Origin: Sipunculus nudus
Taxonomy: Eukaryota; Annelida; Sipuncula; Golfingiida; Sipunculidae
Assembly (NCBI GenBank): GCA_026874595.1
Contig: CM049308.1
Coordinates: forward strand, 21,491,867-21,555,866
Direction: 5' to 3'
Length of the DNA stretch: 64,000 nt
Position numbers and translations under genes: made by a program. The stretch's first letter is position 1; the number at the start of each line of letters is the position of its first letter. Positions 1 through 11,514 of the stretch are shown one piece after another. The notes beneath the pieces were generated by a model that did no database searches, was not told where the DNA came from, and saw only the letters and a list, made by a program, of their open reading frames with translations.

Positions 1-150
1 AACAATCGAATCTTACTTGAATATATTTATATCCCTGAAAAAAATATCCAGCTAAAGCAATTTTGAAGTTAAGTGAGTAAATATATTTCCTAAATTTTGG
101 AAAAGTGCATTATAATTGTAGCCGTGACTTCAACATATATAACTCAATTC
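1..150 (+). repeat. Dispersed repeat fragment, inverted mate of 10625-10790
   Basis: The first 150 bases match the reverse complement of about 10625-10790. Shared blocks include GTGAGTAAATATATTTCCT and GCATTATA, with a matching CCTGAAAAA..TCCAGCT..AGCAATT stretch upstream. The match reaches base 1, so the repeat probably starts outside the window. No open frame runs through it. Family identity is unknown. Confidence 0.7.
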
Positions 151-294
151 TTGCCCAATTTCTAGTATGCGAAAGCAAATAAGAATATGCATGCTAATTA
201 TGATCAAAAACAGATCAGTGGTTTTATATTAGGCAGTCTTCAAATGTAACCATGGGTTCTTAATGGAAAACGAGGTTTCCCCTTGATGTCTCAC

Positions 295-495
295 AGGAAT
301 GAAGTCCTACCGACCAAATTTTCTGTATGGTAGGAGATTTTGGCCGGATCAACTGTTTGTATTATGTTGGATTTGTGGGTTCCATGGTTCCAAAACACGA
401 CCTGTTCACGAAAGGATGGATGGTTGGATGGACGACGGACCATGACTATAGCTAAGATGACACATAGTCAGCTGAGCAAAAAAAAAATTATATAT
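295..495 (+). repeat. Dispersed repeat ending CAGTCAGCTGAGC plus A-run
   Basis: The segment contains GGATGGACGACGGACC, then AGTCAGCTGAGC followed by a run of A. A similar 3' end occurs on the same strand at about 33400-33475, and inverted at about 54050-54130 (AGCTCAGCTGACTGAAAG). The conserved CAGCTGAGC edge and GACGACGGA block mark it as a member of a dispersed family of a type common in mollusc DNA. That taxonomic link comes from general knowledge and was not tested. Confidence 0.6.
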
Positions 496-655
496 AAAAA
501 GTAGGATCTATTCCATTCATAAAAGAGATATTGCGCACAATCATTTCAGACAAGCCTCAAGAACACAAATATAGAACATTTTTTTTATTAAAAACAATTG
601 TCAGAAACTAAACAAATTGTGTTGTAAATTGTGATCATATATATTTTTCCTGCAC

Positions 656-686
656 ATCATATATATATACACACACACACACACAC
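656..686. repeat. TA/CA dinucleotide microsatellite
   Basis: An (AT)n run passes directly into about ten CA dinucleotides ending at 686. Confidence 0.95.
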
Positions 687-1713
687 GACTTCATCACCCT
701 GGCTAAATGCCTCATGTACTTAGTCAAGTACCTTCACCATGGCAGCCAATGGCTAAGCCCATCCCTCAGCATCTTAGGTTACAGGAAGCAGTGTGTCAGC
801 CTCACAGTGCCTATATATATGTGAACAGTTCAGTTTACAGTTCAAATGGGGTCAGGGTTCAGCATCAGGAGGAATTAAAGAGTTCTAACAGCATTCACTT
901 GTTTCATTACTTGAGTTCAAAAAGTGTTAACATAATATCCAGAAGTACACTACTATAATCTGGGTAATTACTCAATTTTTGTTTATAAGAATCATGCTAG
1001 ATCATTACTAATTCCTGAATACAACCAATACATTATAATACTACGATGACAAGTATTGTATTATAAATTTGAATATGCAAAGTCATACAACCACTGGTAT
1101 CTTGAGGTATCCTTAACAGTGTACACATTTATCTTTTCTAGATCCAACATATGTATTTCCCTGCTCAATAGGATACATCTTTCTATTTAGATCCAAAGTG
1201 TATATTTTCTTACTGTTTATAAGGTTTATCACTTGAAAGAGCATTGTTCTGGATTGACAAGATTTATTTCTTGCTAACTTGGTTGACCATACCACATGCA
1301 TCCATACCTATTCGTTATTATTAATCATTTCCAGTTTCATGTGAGTTGGATTCATTATAGTATTATTTCATGTTGCTTTGAATGCAAATTAGCAGCAAAT
1401 CTGGAAGACAAATAAATATATTACATGTTTTGCCGTTTCCATTTAGACAATTTGCTCTCAATGTTTCTGAGGATTTTGCAGTTTTACAGTCTCATTTGTC
1501 TGTTGCTTCTTTGCTTGTTTAGTAACTTTCAAGGTTTTATGTTTCACAAAGTGATTTTCGTATTGTAAGGAAATAATTTCTTTTGAATTTTACAATTGGG
1601 CGGTTGCCGTTAATTTCCTCCGTTACCTCACCCAAACCTGCACCAGCTACAAGTGTGAAGAAGGCCTTGGCATCCTCTTTTCGGTAACTGGCTTTTGCGG
1701 TATTACTTCTGAA

Positions 1714-1812
1714 ACGGATATAGCATATATTAATAGTTACTAAAACTTACTGGAATATTCCATGTCTGAAGGCTTAGGGTCACCCGTATCAGGGATATAC
1801 CAGATATTAATA
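1714..1812 (+). repeat. Stranded unit of the 77-bp satellite
   Basis: One and a fraction units of the satellite that continues at 3347. It has the same order of blocks: GATATAGCATATATTAATAG, then AAACTTACTGGA, then GGCTTAGGGTCACCCGTATC. It is cut off at the TA dinucleotide 1811-1812, where the 1.53-kb transposon begins. It therefore marks the original left part of the array before insertion. Confidence 0.85.
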
Positions 1813-2249
1813 CCGTATTTCCTTGATCAGAAGCCAAGCCTTAAATAGTCGCCTGTCTTATTTAGACGCCGGGGCAAAACAATGTCGTAAAAAAATAAAC
1901 GCCGGCCTTAAATAGACGCTGGTCTTGTTTAGAGGCCGGGTGTCAGAGTAGTTTCCATGTTTGCCGCCAGATGTCTTTTTCCGTCACTGTAATTGGTGCA
2001 TTTACCGGTCAAATTAACCCGAAAGTTTTGTTAAAATTCCGGTTTGTGTTTGTGTAAATACATTTATTCCTCTATAAATCTTTTTTTATTTTTTTCTTAC
2101 TTGCATGCCTGTTTCCATAAGGGACACCAAATATTCCCGATTCGCCCATTATGATTAAAGGCGATCACCGATTCTAGTAAACGCTTCACAAATAGTATAG
2201 CAGTGAGAAGACTAACACCATCACTGCTGTCAAGTTAGGTAAAACTAAT

Positions 2250-2268
2250 ACCGCTTGATACAAGCGGT
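2250..2268. other. Perfect 8-bp inverted repeat with 3-base loop
   Basis: ACCGCTTG and CAAGCGGT are exact reverse complements separated by ATA. A further CAAGCGGTAT lies about 100 bases downstream. It sits inside the TA-flanked transposon and could be a transposase-binding or structural site. Function is unknown. Confidence 0.6.
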
Positions 2269-2574
2269 ACAACTTGGTACGGTGAGAGTCTGCCTCACAA
2301 ATGGTTGAACGGATCTGTTAAAATACGTTTGGGCTCATTTCTTGTGTGGTATTAAGACAAAAAAATGATGGTGTCAAGCGGTATAATTTGTAGCTACTGT
2401 CAAGCGAAATTACGCTTTTTGCTTTCATTTTTTAAGCGCGTCCCCAATGTTACTGAAACCACGCTTCTGAGATAATCTTAAACAATTATAAAGAGTATTT
2501 GCTCTTGTCGACACCTATACAATCTATTGAATATTCCCAGCAGTAAATGTCACATACCGGTATATATAAGGTCG

Positions 2575-2945
2575 AAAACGCTTGAATACGCTTTGTCAAG
2601 CTGAAACAGTTAGAAGTCGGAAGGAATGTGTCATGAAAATGAATTTCCCAGTGCCGTTATACGTACAAACCCCCGTATTTGGACGGTACCAATATTACCG
2701 GTTGTACGCGGTGCACAGTTTATGGAAGAGCCATCCGGCCCCGTGTTTAATTTATACCAAGTCGGAAACGCTTGAATACGCCGTGTTAAGCTGAATCAGT
2801 TAAAAGATGGGAGGTAAGTGTCATAAAAATGAATTACGCTGTCCCGTTATAAATACCAACCCCCTTTATTTCGAAGAAACCAATGTTACAAGTTGTACAT
2901 GGTCCATATGTAATGGAAGAGCCACCCCGTGTTCAAATAGAAACA
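2575..2945 (+). repeat. Two-copy tandem repeat of about 190 bp
   Basis: The copies begin at about 2578 and 2768 with AACGCTTGAATACGC. They share the same order of blocks (AAGCTGAA.CAGTTA, GTGTCAT.AAAATGAATT, TGTAC, GGAAGAGCCA, CCCCGTGTT). Divergence is obvious, so the duplication is not recent. Short frames over it are not conserved between copies. Confidence 0.75.
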
Positions 2946-3346
2946 ATGTAACCAATAAATGGAACAGCCACATGAAACACCAGGGTACCTGGTTCCGAGA
3001 GGCGGGTGGAGACAGATTCTTGTGGACAGCTGCAAAATCTCTTATTATGGTTCCCCGTAAGTTCTTATATGGTGTGTGATTGTAGAAATTGCGCGTGTCC
3101 CAATAGCATCTTCGGATATTTCGTAAACACAATCCGTGTACCGGCGATGTTTTCAATTGTTCAAAGTAGTGACCGACGGGTTTATTGTTTCGACTTGTTA
3201 TTTTTTTAAGTTATGTACGACTAGCCTGATAATGTATTTTTTTTATAAACGTCGACCTTGAATAGACGCCGGCCTTGTTTAGACGCCGGGTCAAAGAAGG
3301 GTCTGAAAAAAAATATACGCCCGGGCGTCTGTTCAAGGAAATACTG

Positions 3347-5031
3347 TAGTGACAAACACATACTGGAGTATTTCATGCCCGAAGGGTTAGGGTAACCCGT
3401 ATCCCGGATAAAGCATATATTAATAGTGACAAACACTGACTGCAGTCTTTCATGCCGGAAGGGTTAGGGTAACCGCTACCAAGGATATCCCATATATTAA
3501 AAGTGACAAACACTTACTGGAGTAAACATCTACTGGTGTATTTCTTGCTCGAAGGGTTAGAGTAACCCGTTTCCCGGATATACCATTTATTATTAGTGAA
3601 AAACACTTACTGGAGTATTTCATGCCCGAAGGGTTAGGGTAACCCGTTTCTCGGATATAGCATATATTATTAGTGACAAATACTTGCTGGGTTTTTTCAT
3701 GTCGGAAGTGTTAGGGTAACACGTTTACCGGATATAGCACATATTAATTGTAACAAACAATCACTGGAGTATTTCATGTCCGAAGGGTTAGGGTAACCCA
3801 TATCCCGGATACACCATATATTAATAGTGACAAACTTGTATTGGAGTATTTCATGACCTAAGTGTTAGGGTAACCCGTATCCCAAATATAGCATATAGTA
3901 ATAGTGACAAACACTTACTGGAGTATTCCTTGCCAGAAGGGTTAGGGTAACCCGTATCCCGGATATAGCACATATTAATAGTGACAAACACAGGACTTTT
4001 CATGTCCGAAGGGTTAGGGTTAACCGTATTCCGCATTGCCCATATATTAATATATTAATATGTCATTATAGTGACAAACACTTACAGGAGTATCTCTGGA
4101 GTACTGGAGTATTTAATGCTGTAGGGTTAGGGTAACCCGTATCCCGGATATAGCATATATAAATACAGATTAACACTTGCTCCGTATACGGATATAGCAT
4201 ATATTTATAGTTACAAACACTTAATGGGGTATAACATGCCCGAAGGGTTATGATAACCCGTATCCAGGATATACCATATATTAAAAGTGACAAACACTTA
4301 CTAGAGTAAATACTTACTGGTGTATTTCATGCTTGAAGGGTTGAGGTAACTCGTATCCCTGAAAAACCATATATTAATAGTGACAAACACTTATTGGAGT
4401 ATTTCATGTCCGAAGGTTTAGGGTAACCCGTATCCCGCATTCAGCATATTTTAATAGTAACAAAGGCTTACCGGAGTATCTCATGTCCAAATGCTTAGGA
4501 TAACCGGTATAACGGATATAGCATATATTAATAGTGACTAACACTTGCTCCGGATACGAATTAAGCATATATTAATAGTCACAAACACAGGAGAATTTCA
4601 TGTCCGATGGCTTAGGGTCACCCGTATCTAGGATATGCCATATATTAATAGTGATAAACACTTACTGGACTAAACACTTACTGGTGTATTTCATGCTCGA
4701 AGGGTTAGGGTAAACCGTATCAGGGATATACCATATATTTATTGTGACAAATACTTACTGGAGTATTTCATGCACGAAGGGTTAGGGTAACCCGTTACCC
4801 GGATATAGCATAAATTATTTGTGACAAACACTTACTGGGATATTTCATTCCCGAATTAAGGGTAAGGCTAACCCCTATCCCGGATATAGCATATATTAAA
4901 TGTGACAAACACTTATTGGAATATTTAATGCCCGAAGGGTTAGGGTAACCCGTATCCCGGAAATAGCATATATTAATAGTGACAAACACTAACTGGAGTA
5001 TTTCATGTACAAAGTGTCAGGGTAACTCGTA
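3347..5031 (+). repeat. 77-bp satellite array, about 22 units
   Basis: Head-to-tail units share AGTGACAAACACTTACTGGA, then GTATTTCATG, then CCCGAAGGGTTAGGGTAACC, then CCCGGATATAGCATATATTA. Each typical unit holds GGGTTAGGGTAACCC, a six-base inverted repeat around GGG. Some units carry deletions (for example near 4170 and 4540) or an extra partial unit. The array ends at about 5031 and is followed after about 30 bases by the 39-bp array. Short minus-strand frames such as 3221-3436 or 4066-4293 are read-through of the repeat. Confidence 0.92.
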
Positions 5032-5060
5032 ATCAAAACCGACAGCTCCCCACCTCCCTC

Positions 5061-8000
5061 GTGGTCAGATACATTTGCCCAGGGGGGTGGGGAAGTAGTC
5101 CATGGTCAGATAATTTAACAGAGCGTTGGGGAAGTAGTTAGTAAGTGGTCATATACATTGGTCCACCGAAGGGTAGGTAGTCAGTGGTCAGATACATATG
5201 TCCGGCCGTGGGAAAGTGGTCGAGGGTCTGATACATTGTTCCTACGTTGGGGAGGTAGTGAGTGGTCAGATACATTGGCCCAGCGATAGGGAAGTAATCA
5301 GTGGTCAGATACATTGGCCCAGCAGTGGGGATGTATGTAAACAGTGGTCAGATACATAAACAGAGAGGTGGGAAAGTAGTGAGTGGTCAAATACATTGGC
5401 CCAGCGGGGGGGGGGGAAGTAGTCAGTGGTCAGATACATCGGTCCAGCGGTAGGGAAGTAGTCAGTGGGCAGATACATTGGTCCAGTGGTTGGGAAGTGA
5501 CCAGTGGTCAGATACATTGGTCCAGTGGTAGGGAAATGGTCAGTGGTCAGATACATTGGTCCAGTGGTTGAGAAGTGGTCAGTGGTCAGATACATTGGCC
5601 CAGCGGTGGGAAAGTGGTCAGGGGCATTTACATTGCTCCTTGGAAGTATTCAGTGGTCAGATACATTGGTCCAGCGGAGGGGAAGTAGTCAATGGTCAAA
5701 TACATTGGTCCAGCGGGCGATGGGGAAGTAGTCAGTGGTCAGATACATTGGCCCAGCGCTGGGGAAGTAGTCAGTGGTCTGATACATTGTTCCAACGTTG
5801 GGGAAGTAGTCAGTGGTCAGATACATTTGCCCAGCGATAGGGAAGTAATCAGTGGTCAGATACATTGGCCCAGCAGTGGGGATGTATGTAAACAGTGGTC
5901 AGATACATAAACAGAGAGGTGGGAAAGTAGTAAGTGGTCAAATACATTGGCCCAGCGGGGGGGGGGGGGAAGTAGTCAGTGGTCAGATACATTAACAGAG
6001 CTGTGGGGAGGTAGTCAGTGGTCAGATACATTGACAGAGCGGTGGGGAAGTAGTCAGTGGTCTGAAACATTGTTCCAACGTTGGGGAAGTAGTCAGTGGT
6101 CAGATTCATCGGTCCAGCGGTGGGGAAGTAGTCATTGGGCAGATACATTGATCCAGTGGTTGGGAAGTGGTCGGTGGTCAGATACATTGGTCCAGTGGTT
6201 TGGAAGTGGTCAGTGGTCAGATACATTGGTCCAGTGGTTGAGAAGTGGTTAGTGGTCAGATACATTGGCCCAGCGGTGGGAAAGTGGTCAGGGGCATTTA
6301 CATTGCTCATTGGAAGTATTCAGTGGTCAGATACATTGGTCCAGCGGAGGGGCAGTAGTCCGTGGTCAAATACATTGGTCCAGCGGGCGATGGGGAAGTA
6401 GTCAGTGGTCAGATACATTGGCCCAGCGGTGGGGAAGTAGTCAGTGGTCTGATACATTGTTCCAACGTTGGGGAAGTAGTCAGTGGTCTGATACATTGTT
6501 CCAACGTTGGGGAAGTAGTCAGTGGTCAGATACATTGGCCCAGCGATAGGGAATTAATCAGTGGTCAGATACATTGGCCCAGCAGTGGGGATGTATGTAA
6601 ACAGTGGTCAGATACATAAACAGAGAGGTGGGAAAGTAGTAAGTGGTCAAATACATTGGCCCAGCGGGGGGGGGGGGGGGAGTAGTCAGTGGTCAGATAC
6701 ATCGGTCCAGCGGTGGGGAAGTAGTCAGTGGGCAGATACATTGGTCCAGTGGTTGGGAAGTGGCCAGTGGTCAGATACATTGGTCAAGTGTTTGGGAAGT
6801 GGTCAGTGGTCAGATACATTGGTCCAGTGGTTGAGAAGTGGTCAGTGGTCAGATACATTGGCCCAGCGGTGGGAAAGTGGTCAGGGGCATTTACATTGCT
6901 CCTTGGAAGTATTCAGTGTTCAGATACATTGGTCCAGCGGAGGGGAAGTAGTCAGTGGTCAAATACATTGGTCCAGCGGGCGATGGGGAAGTAGTCAGTG
7001 GTCAGATACATTGGCCCAGCGGTGGGGAAGTAGTCAGTGGTCTGATACATTGTTCCAACGTTGGGGAAGTAGTCAGTGGTCAGACACATTGGTCCAGCGG
7101 GGGGAGGGGGGAGTAGGCAGTGGTCAGATACATTTGCTCAGAGGGGTGGGGAAGTAGTCAGCGGTCAGATACTTTAACAGAGCGTTGAGGAAGTAGTCAG
7201 TGGTCATATACATATGTCCGGCCGTGGGAAAGTGGTCGGGGGTCTGATACATTGTTCCAACGTTGGGGAGGTAGTCAGTGGTCAGATACATTGGCCCAGC
7301 GATAGGGAAGTAATCAGTGGTCAGATACATTGGCCCAGCAGTGGGGATGTATGTAAACAGATACATAAACAGAGAGGTGGGAAAGTAGTAAGTGGTCAAA
7401 TACATTGGCCCAGCGGGGGGGGGGGGGGAAGTAGTCAGTGGTCAGATACATTAACAGAGCTGTGGGGAGGTAGTCAGTGGTCAGATACATTGACAGAGCG
7501 GTGGGGAAGTAGTCAGTGGTCTGATACATTGTTCCAACGTCGGGGAAGAAGTCAGTGGTCAGATACATCGGTCCAGCGGTGGGGAAGTAGTCATTGGGCA
7601 GATACATTGATCCAGTGGTTGGGAAGTGGTCAGTGGTCAGATTCATTGGTCCAGTGGTTGGGAAGTGGTCAGTGGTCAGATACATTGGTCCAGTGGTTGA
7701 GAAGTGGTCAGTGGTCAGATACATTGGCCCAGCGGTGGGGAAGTGGTCAGGGGCATTTGCATTGCTCATTGGAAGTATTCAGTGGTCAGATACAATGGTC
7801 CAGCGGAGGGGAAGTAGTCCGTGGTCAAATACATTGGTCCAGCGGGCGATGGGGAAGTAGTCAGTGGTCAGATACATTGGCCCAGCGGTGGGGAAGTAGT
7901 CAGTGGTCTGATACATTGTTCCAACGTTGGGGAAGTAGTCAGTGGTCTGATACATTGTTCCAACGTTGGGGAAGTAGTCAGTGGTCAGATACATTGGTCC

Positions 8001-8448
8001 AGCGGTGGGGAAGTAGTCAGTGGGCAGATACATTTTTGTCCAGAGGTTGGGAAGTGGTCAGTGGTCAGATACATTGGTCCAGCGAGCGATGGGGAAGTAG
8101 TCAGTGGTCAGATACATTGTCCAGATCTAGGGAAGTGGTTAGTGGTCAGAAACATTGGTCCAGTAGTGGGGAAGTGGTCAGTAGTCAGATACATTGGTCC
8201 AGTGGTTGGGAAGTGGTCAGTAGTCAGGTACATCGGCCGAGCGGTGGGGAAGTGATCAGTGGTCAAATACATTGGTCCAGTGATGGGAATAGGTCAGTGG
8301 TCAAATACATTGGTCCAGTGATGGGAATAGGTCAGTGGTCATATACATTGGTCCAGTGATGAGAATAGATCAGTACTTAGATACATTAGTTACGCGGTTG
8401 GGATGTGGTCAGTGGTTAGATACCTTTGTCCAGCTCTGGGTAAGTGAT
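5061..8448 (+). repeat. 39-bp minisatellite array 1, about 87 units
   Basis: The unit starts GGTCAGATACATTGGTCC, continues AGCGGTGGGG and ends AAGTAGTCAGT, total 39 bp. Because 39 is 3 x 13, frames without a stop in the unit stay open, giving 13-residue repeats such as QWSDTLVQRWGSS (+ strand) and MYLTTDYFPTAGP (- strand). The 381-codon frame at 7214-8359 is of this kind. Variant units recur in blocks. One variant with GGGGCATTTACATTGCTC lies at 5621, 6291, 6884 and 7750, showing higher-order duplication of about 0.6-0.87 kb. Runs of G inside some units reach more than ten bases. Confidence 0.95.
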
Positions 8449-10310
8449 CCAACATAGTTTGTATATTATATTGAGAAAACGCGGTAAGGAAGAGACAGCC
8501 TTTATGAACATTTCTGTATACATTTGGTATTAAGGCTAATACCGCCCAGTAAACCCTAGAACCAAGTAAGCATGCTGAGTATTGTTTACCTTGCCCTATA
8601 TCATATCCTTTTGGCTTCTCCATGCTGTAGGTACACCTTGTACAGGAGTACGTGGCTAAAGGACGGTCAATATATAGAAATGCAAGTGGGCAAGTCGAGA
8701 CTTGTTATAGTATATATGATAAGACACAGAAGTGGCTGAGGCCATATATGAGAAGCCAGGTGTTTACTACTTACACAACGGTCCTTTAATTTAACCAATT
8801 ATGTTTTATTTATGTACTGATAAACTATATAATTGACCATAAATTATACTACAAGAAATAAGCTAGATACCTGCCCCCTTCAGAACGCTACCTGACCATT
8901 AATTCACCTACTTGTCTTATCATTCGCCCGACCCCACGTCATGATGACACCAATTTTTTATACATTAGGTGCAAGTTTGATGAGTTCTCGGGGGGGGGGG
9001 GGGTGTTCTGGGGCCCCTTCTGGGGCATATAGCAGCACATGATATAATGTGACAGAGACGCATGCATGCAGACTTATTTATCCTGATCCGGCTTACCTCC
9101 GGTCTTGACTGAATCTGTTTATTATGACGTGCAGAATGAAAACATTGATGTTAAAATTATTTCAATCGGGCGCAGTACAAGCTGGTTCAGGAGCTACGTC
9201 AGATAAGCAAAAATAGTCACATCAACCAAAAAGATAAGATTAAACAGACTTCATGCACACAAACACAAACACACAATATTATATAAAAAGAGGAGAGATG
9301 TAACTGACAGATCACGAGCATTGTATACTGAACATTCAGATTTTTGCGACCCCATGGACATTCAGGACGCGTTCGCTGCTCATATAGAAATAAGAAGTGC
9401 CAATAAACATATATTTCATGTGTACACTGATCTACACTGAAGAATATATTATATGAATATGCATATGCCATTCCAATGTATGTATAATAAACCCTGTTGT
9501 CAAACTGAGGCTGAAAGTTTACCAAACGGTAAGCCAGACGCATATACACCCGACTTAATATCAGTGAATGACACGCAATGCAACAGCTTAAACATCAGAT
9601 TCAATGTCGTCTTAGAATCATAAGACAATGAGTGAGTTGTGTTTGTAATGACAAATACACTTATTAAGCATTTAATTCGGCACATCGCGCAGTATCAGAA
9701 CGCCAGGTCGAAACATATTTCGTGTTTGCACACACATATACACACACAAACGAGCGCGTTGTCTTAATAAAATAAAAAAAAGTAGTTCTGCTGAAACTGG
9801 AGATTTCAAGAGGCATACTGTTTTTTATACCCAGATAAGCACTGACATTCATGACATGCGCCGGGCTCATAAATGTGAGTAGTGTCTATAAAACATGGTG
9901 TATTTGTACATTACACTTCACATTACACATTACACAGGCGTACACGGCAACCATGATATACGATCCACCCTCTTCAGTACGCAAAGACTGTAAAGAAGAA
10001 TAAGCAAACCGTGGAACTTTTATGAATAATCTGTGTTTATGTGTGTGTTATGTTTCCCTGGCCCATTGAACTCACAGCATTTCAGCCATACAGGTTAAAT
10101 TAACAGGTAATATTATGTACACCACCGGGAAAAGCGGAAAGAAATGGACAGACTTGTACGAACACATCTACAAATACAATAGAAAGTTTGTATGTTAGAC
10201 ACAGACCATATACATAAGTACTGTCCCATACAGTCCTCGGAACACTCTGTCGAGGAATGTCTGTATTTTTCAATATTTACCGCTTAGTTTAACCCCCCCC
10301 CCCCCCCACG
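8449..10310 (+). repeat. Flanking module A, right of array 1
   Basis: It begins at the shared junction CCAACATAGTTTGTATATTA and carries the anchor at about 8632-8705 (ACAGGAGTACGTGGCTAAAG, then GGGCAAGTCGAGAC). It continues through a poly-G site (8990-9003), a GACAGAGACGCATGCATGC block and ends at a poly-C run near 10293-10309. It is collinear with 47485-49706 and 62547-64000 except for one insertion there. No conserved coding frame is evident; open frames of 60-110 codons in it are not maintained between copies. Confidence 0.85.
9555..9558. other. Empty TTAA site matching a filled site at 48581
   Basis: The sequence reads CGACTTAATATCAGTGAATG. The paralogous positions in the later modules read CCGAGTTAA, then a 443-bp insert, then TTAACATCAGTGAAC. 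This copy therefore preserves the state before insertion with a single TTAA. Confidence 0.85.
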
Positions 10311-10439
10311 TAAAAAATCATTTACTAGATAAATACACTTATTAACTGTGAAAAATAAATAAATGTCAGTAGAGATCATCTTAAAATATCTTTATAGTTA
10401 CCAAATGTATAAAAGAATATGTCCATTTATGATTTTTTT

Positions 10440-10624
10440 TCAAATATTTTCCACAAACTGGGCAAGTTGAAACTTGTGACGGTATTTTTTGTTGATAAGG
10501 CATTCATAAGAGGTCAGGTGTGTATATCACAGCTAGATATTATAGATAAGAGAAATTTGATATGAAACGCTTAATGTTTAATTTACATTTAGGATCATTA
10601 CTGTCGATGGATAATATAAATGTA
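10440..10624 (+). repeat. Module tail with second anchor
   Basis: GGGCAAGTTGAAACTTGTGAC followed by a block with GATAAGGCATTCATAAGAGG matches 44733-44810 and 60100-60170. The same downstream stretch (GAAATTTGATATGAAACGCTT) follows in all three. Confidence 0.75.
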
Positions 10625-10790
10625 GGGTATTATTTTGAAGTTTTGGGCCCAAATATAATGCAATTTTTAAAAAATCAGGAAATATATTTACTCACCTAAC
10701 ATGAGAATTGCTGAAGCTGGAGACTTTTTCAGGAATATAACTTTATTTAATCAAGATTTAATTGTTTACCAAAAATTAGATCTGAATTTT
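10625..10790 (-). repeat. Dispersed repeat fragment, inverted mate of 1-150
   Basis: Its reverse complement aligns with 1-150 over its length, with scattered mismatches. Confidence 0.7.
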
Positions 10791-11334
10791 GCAAATTTTT
10801 CAAGTTATTAGCATAAATAAAAATTCAATACCTTAAATTTTGTCCAACTTTGGCTCGTTTTTTCCCTGTAAGCATTGTGTATTTGATTTTCACAGCAAAT
10901 ATACATAAGGATTTAATCTTTTAAAATCTGAAATTTCAAAGGACTTGATTGAAAAGAGTAGCTTTTATTCAAGTTTTAATACACCATGTCAAGTGTTGTT
11001 TACATCTAGCCCACCTAGTAGTACAGTCTTCACTTGCATTATGTAACCCACCCCAAGCAGCTTGACTTGGCTCAGCTTGGCCACTACTAGCAGGCTTCCC
11101 CTCTGCCCTGCACTCCACCCCCCCCCCCCCCCGATGGTGCATTAACTAGATGAATGTTATAATTTCTGTATTTTATTTTATTCTTGGCTATGATACATTT
11201 TAGATTTTGTATTGAACCACCAGGGTTACAATGATAAAAGTGCACATTTAATTGTGTCCACAAAGTGGTGTATTGCTATGAAAGTGTGGATGTTCATCAG
11301 ATAAGTAATTCCTTCCTTCAGAAGAGTAAAAACT
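10791..11334. other. Spacer before array 2
   Basis: AT-rich in the first half. It contains a poly-C run at about 11118-11132 followed by TAACTAGATGAATGTTATAA. A loosely similar poly-C plus GAACTAGATGAATCTTAAAA occurs near 37565-37630, so both may belong to one degraded repeat. No gene seen. Confidence 0.5.
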
Positions 11335-11514
11335 ATGTATCTGACTACTGACTATTTACCCAGCGCTTGACCAATGTTTCTGACCACTAACTACCTTCCC
11401 ACCACTGGACCAATGTATCTGACCACGGACTACTTCCCCACCGCTGGAAAAATGTATCTGACCACTGACTATTTCCCCACCGCTGGACCAATGCTTCTAA
11501 CCACTGACTACCTT

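Larger units (their letters stand above)
151..1713. other. Spacer without a recognisable gene
   Basis: This is AT-rich DNA with scattered short open frames, the longest about 83 codons at 707-958, and none has recognisable protein features. It holds a dispersed repeat (295-495) and a TA/CA microsatellite (656-686). I see no splice-bounded exon or RNA gene. Confidence 0.6.
1813..3346. mobile_element. Non-autonomous DNA transposon with TA target duplication
   Basis: The left end reads CCGTATTTCCTTGATCAGA. The reverse complement of the right end reads CAGTATTTCCTTGAACAGA, so the two match at 17 of 19 positions as terminal inverted repeats. TA flanks both ends (1811-1812 and 3347-3348), and outside each TA the 77-bp satellite is in correct phase. 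Subterminal copies of TAGACGCCGG-like motifs lie near both ends (about 1845-1945 and 3250-3335). TA duplication is typical of the Tc1/mariner/pogo supergroup. No transposase frame of useful length is seen, so the copy is probably non-autonomous. The interior holds a 190-bp tandem duplication. Confidence 0.82.

Noticed and set aside
3347-5031. Interstitial telomeric repeat
   Set aside because: TTAGGG occurs once per 77-bp unit inside a palindrome and not in tandem.
7214-8359. 381-codon plus-strand frame with 13-residue repeats
   Set aside because: The frame stays open only because the repeat unit is 39 bp. Equally long frames occur in other frames and on the other strand, and in the inverted array. 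It has no non-repeat domain or start context.
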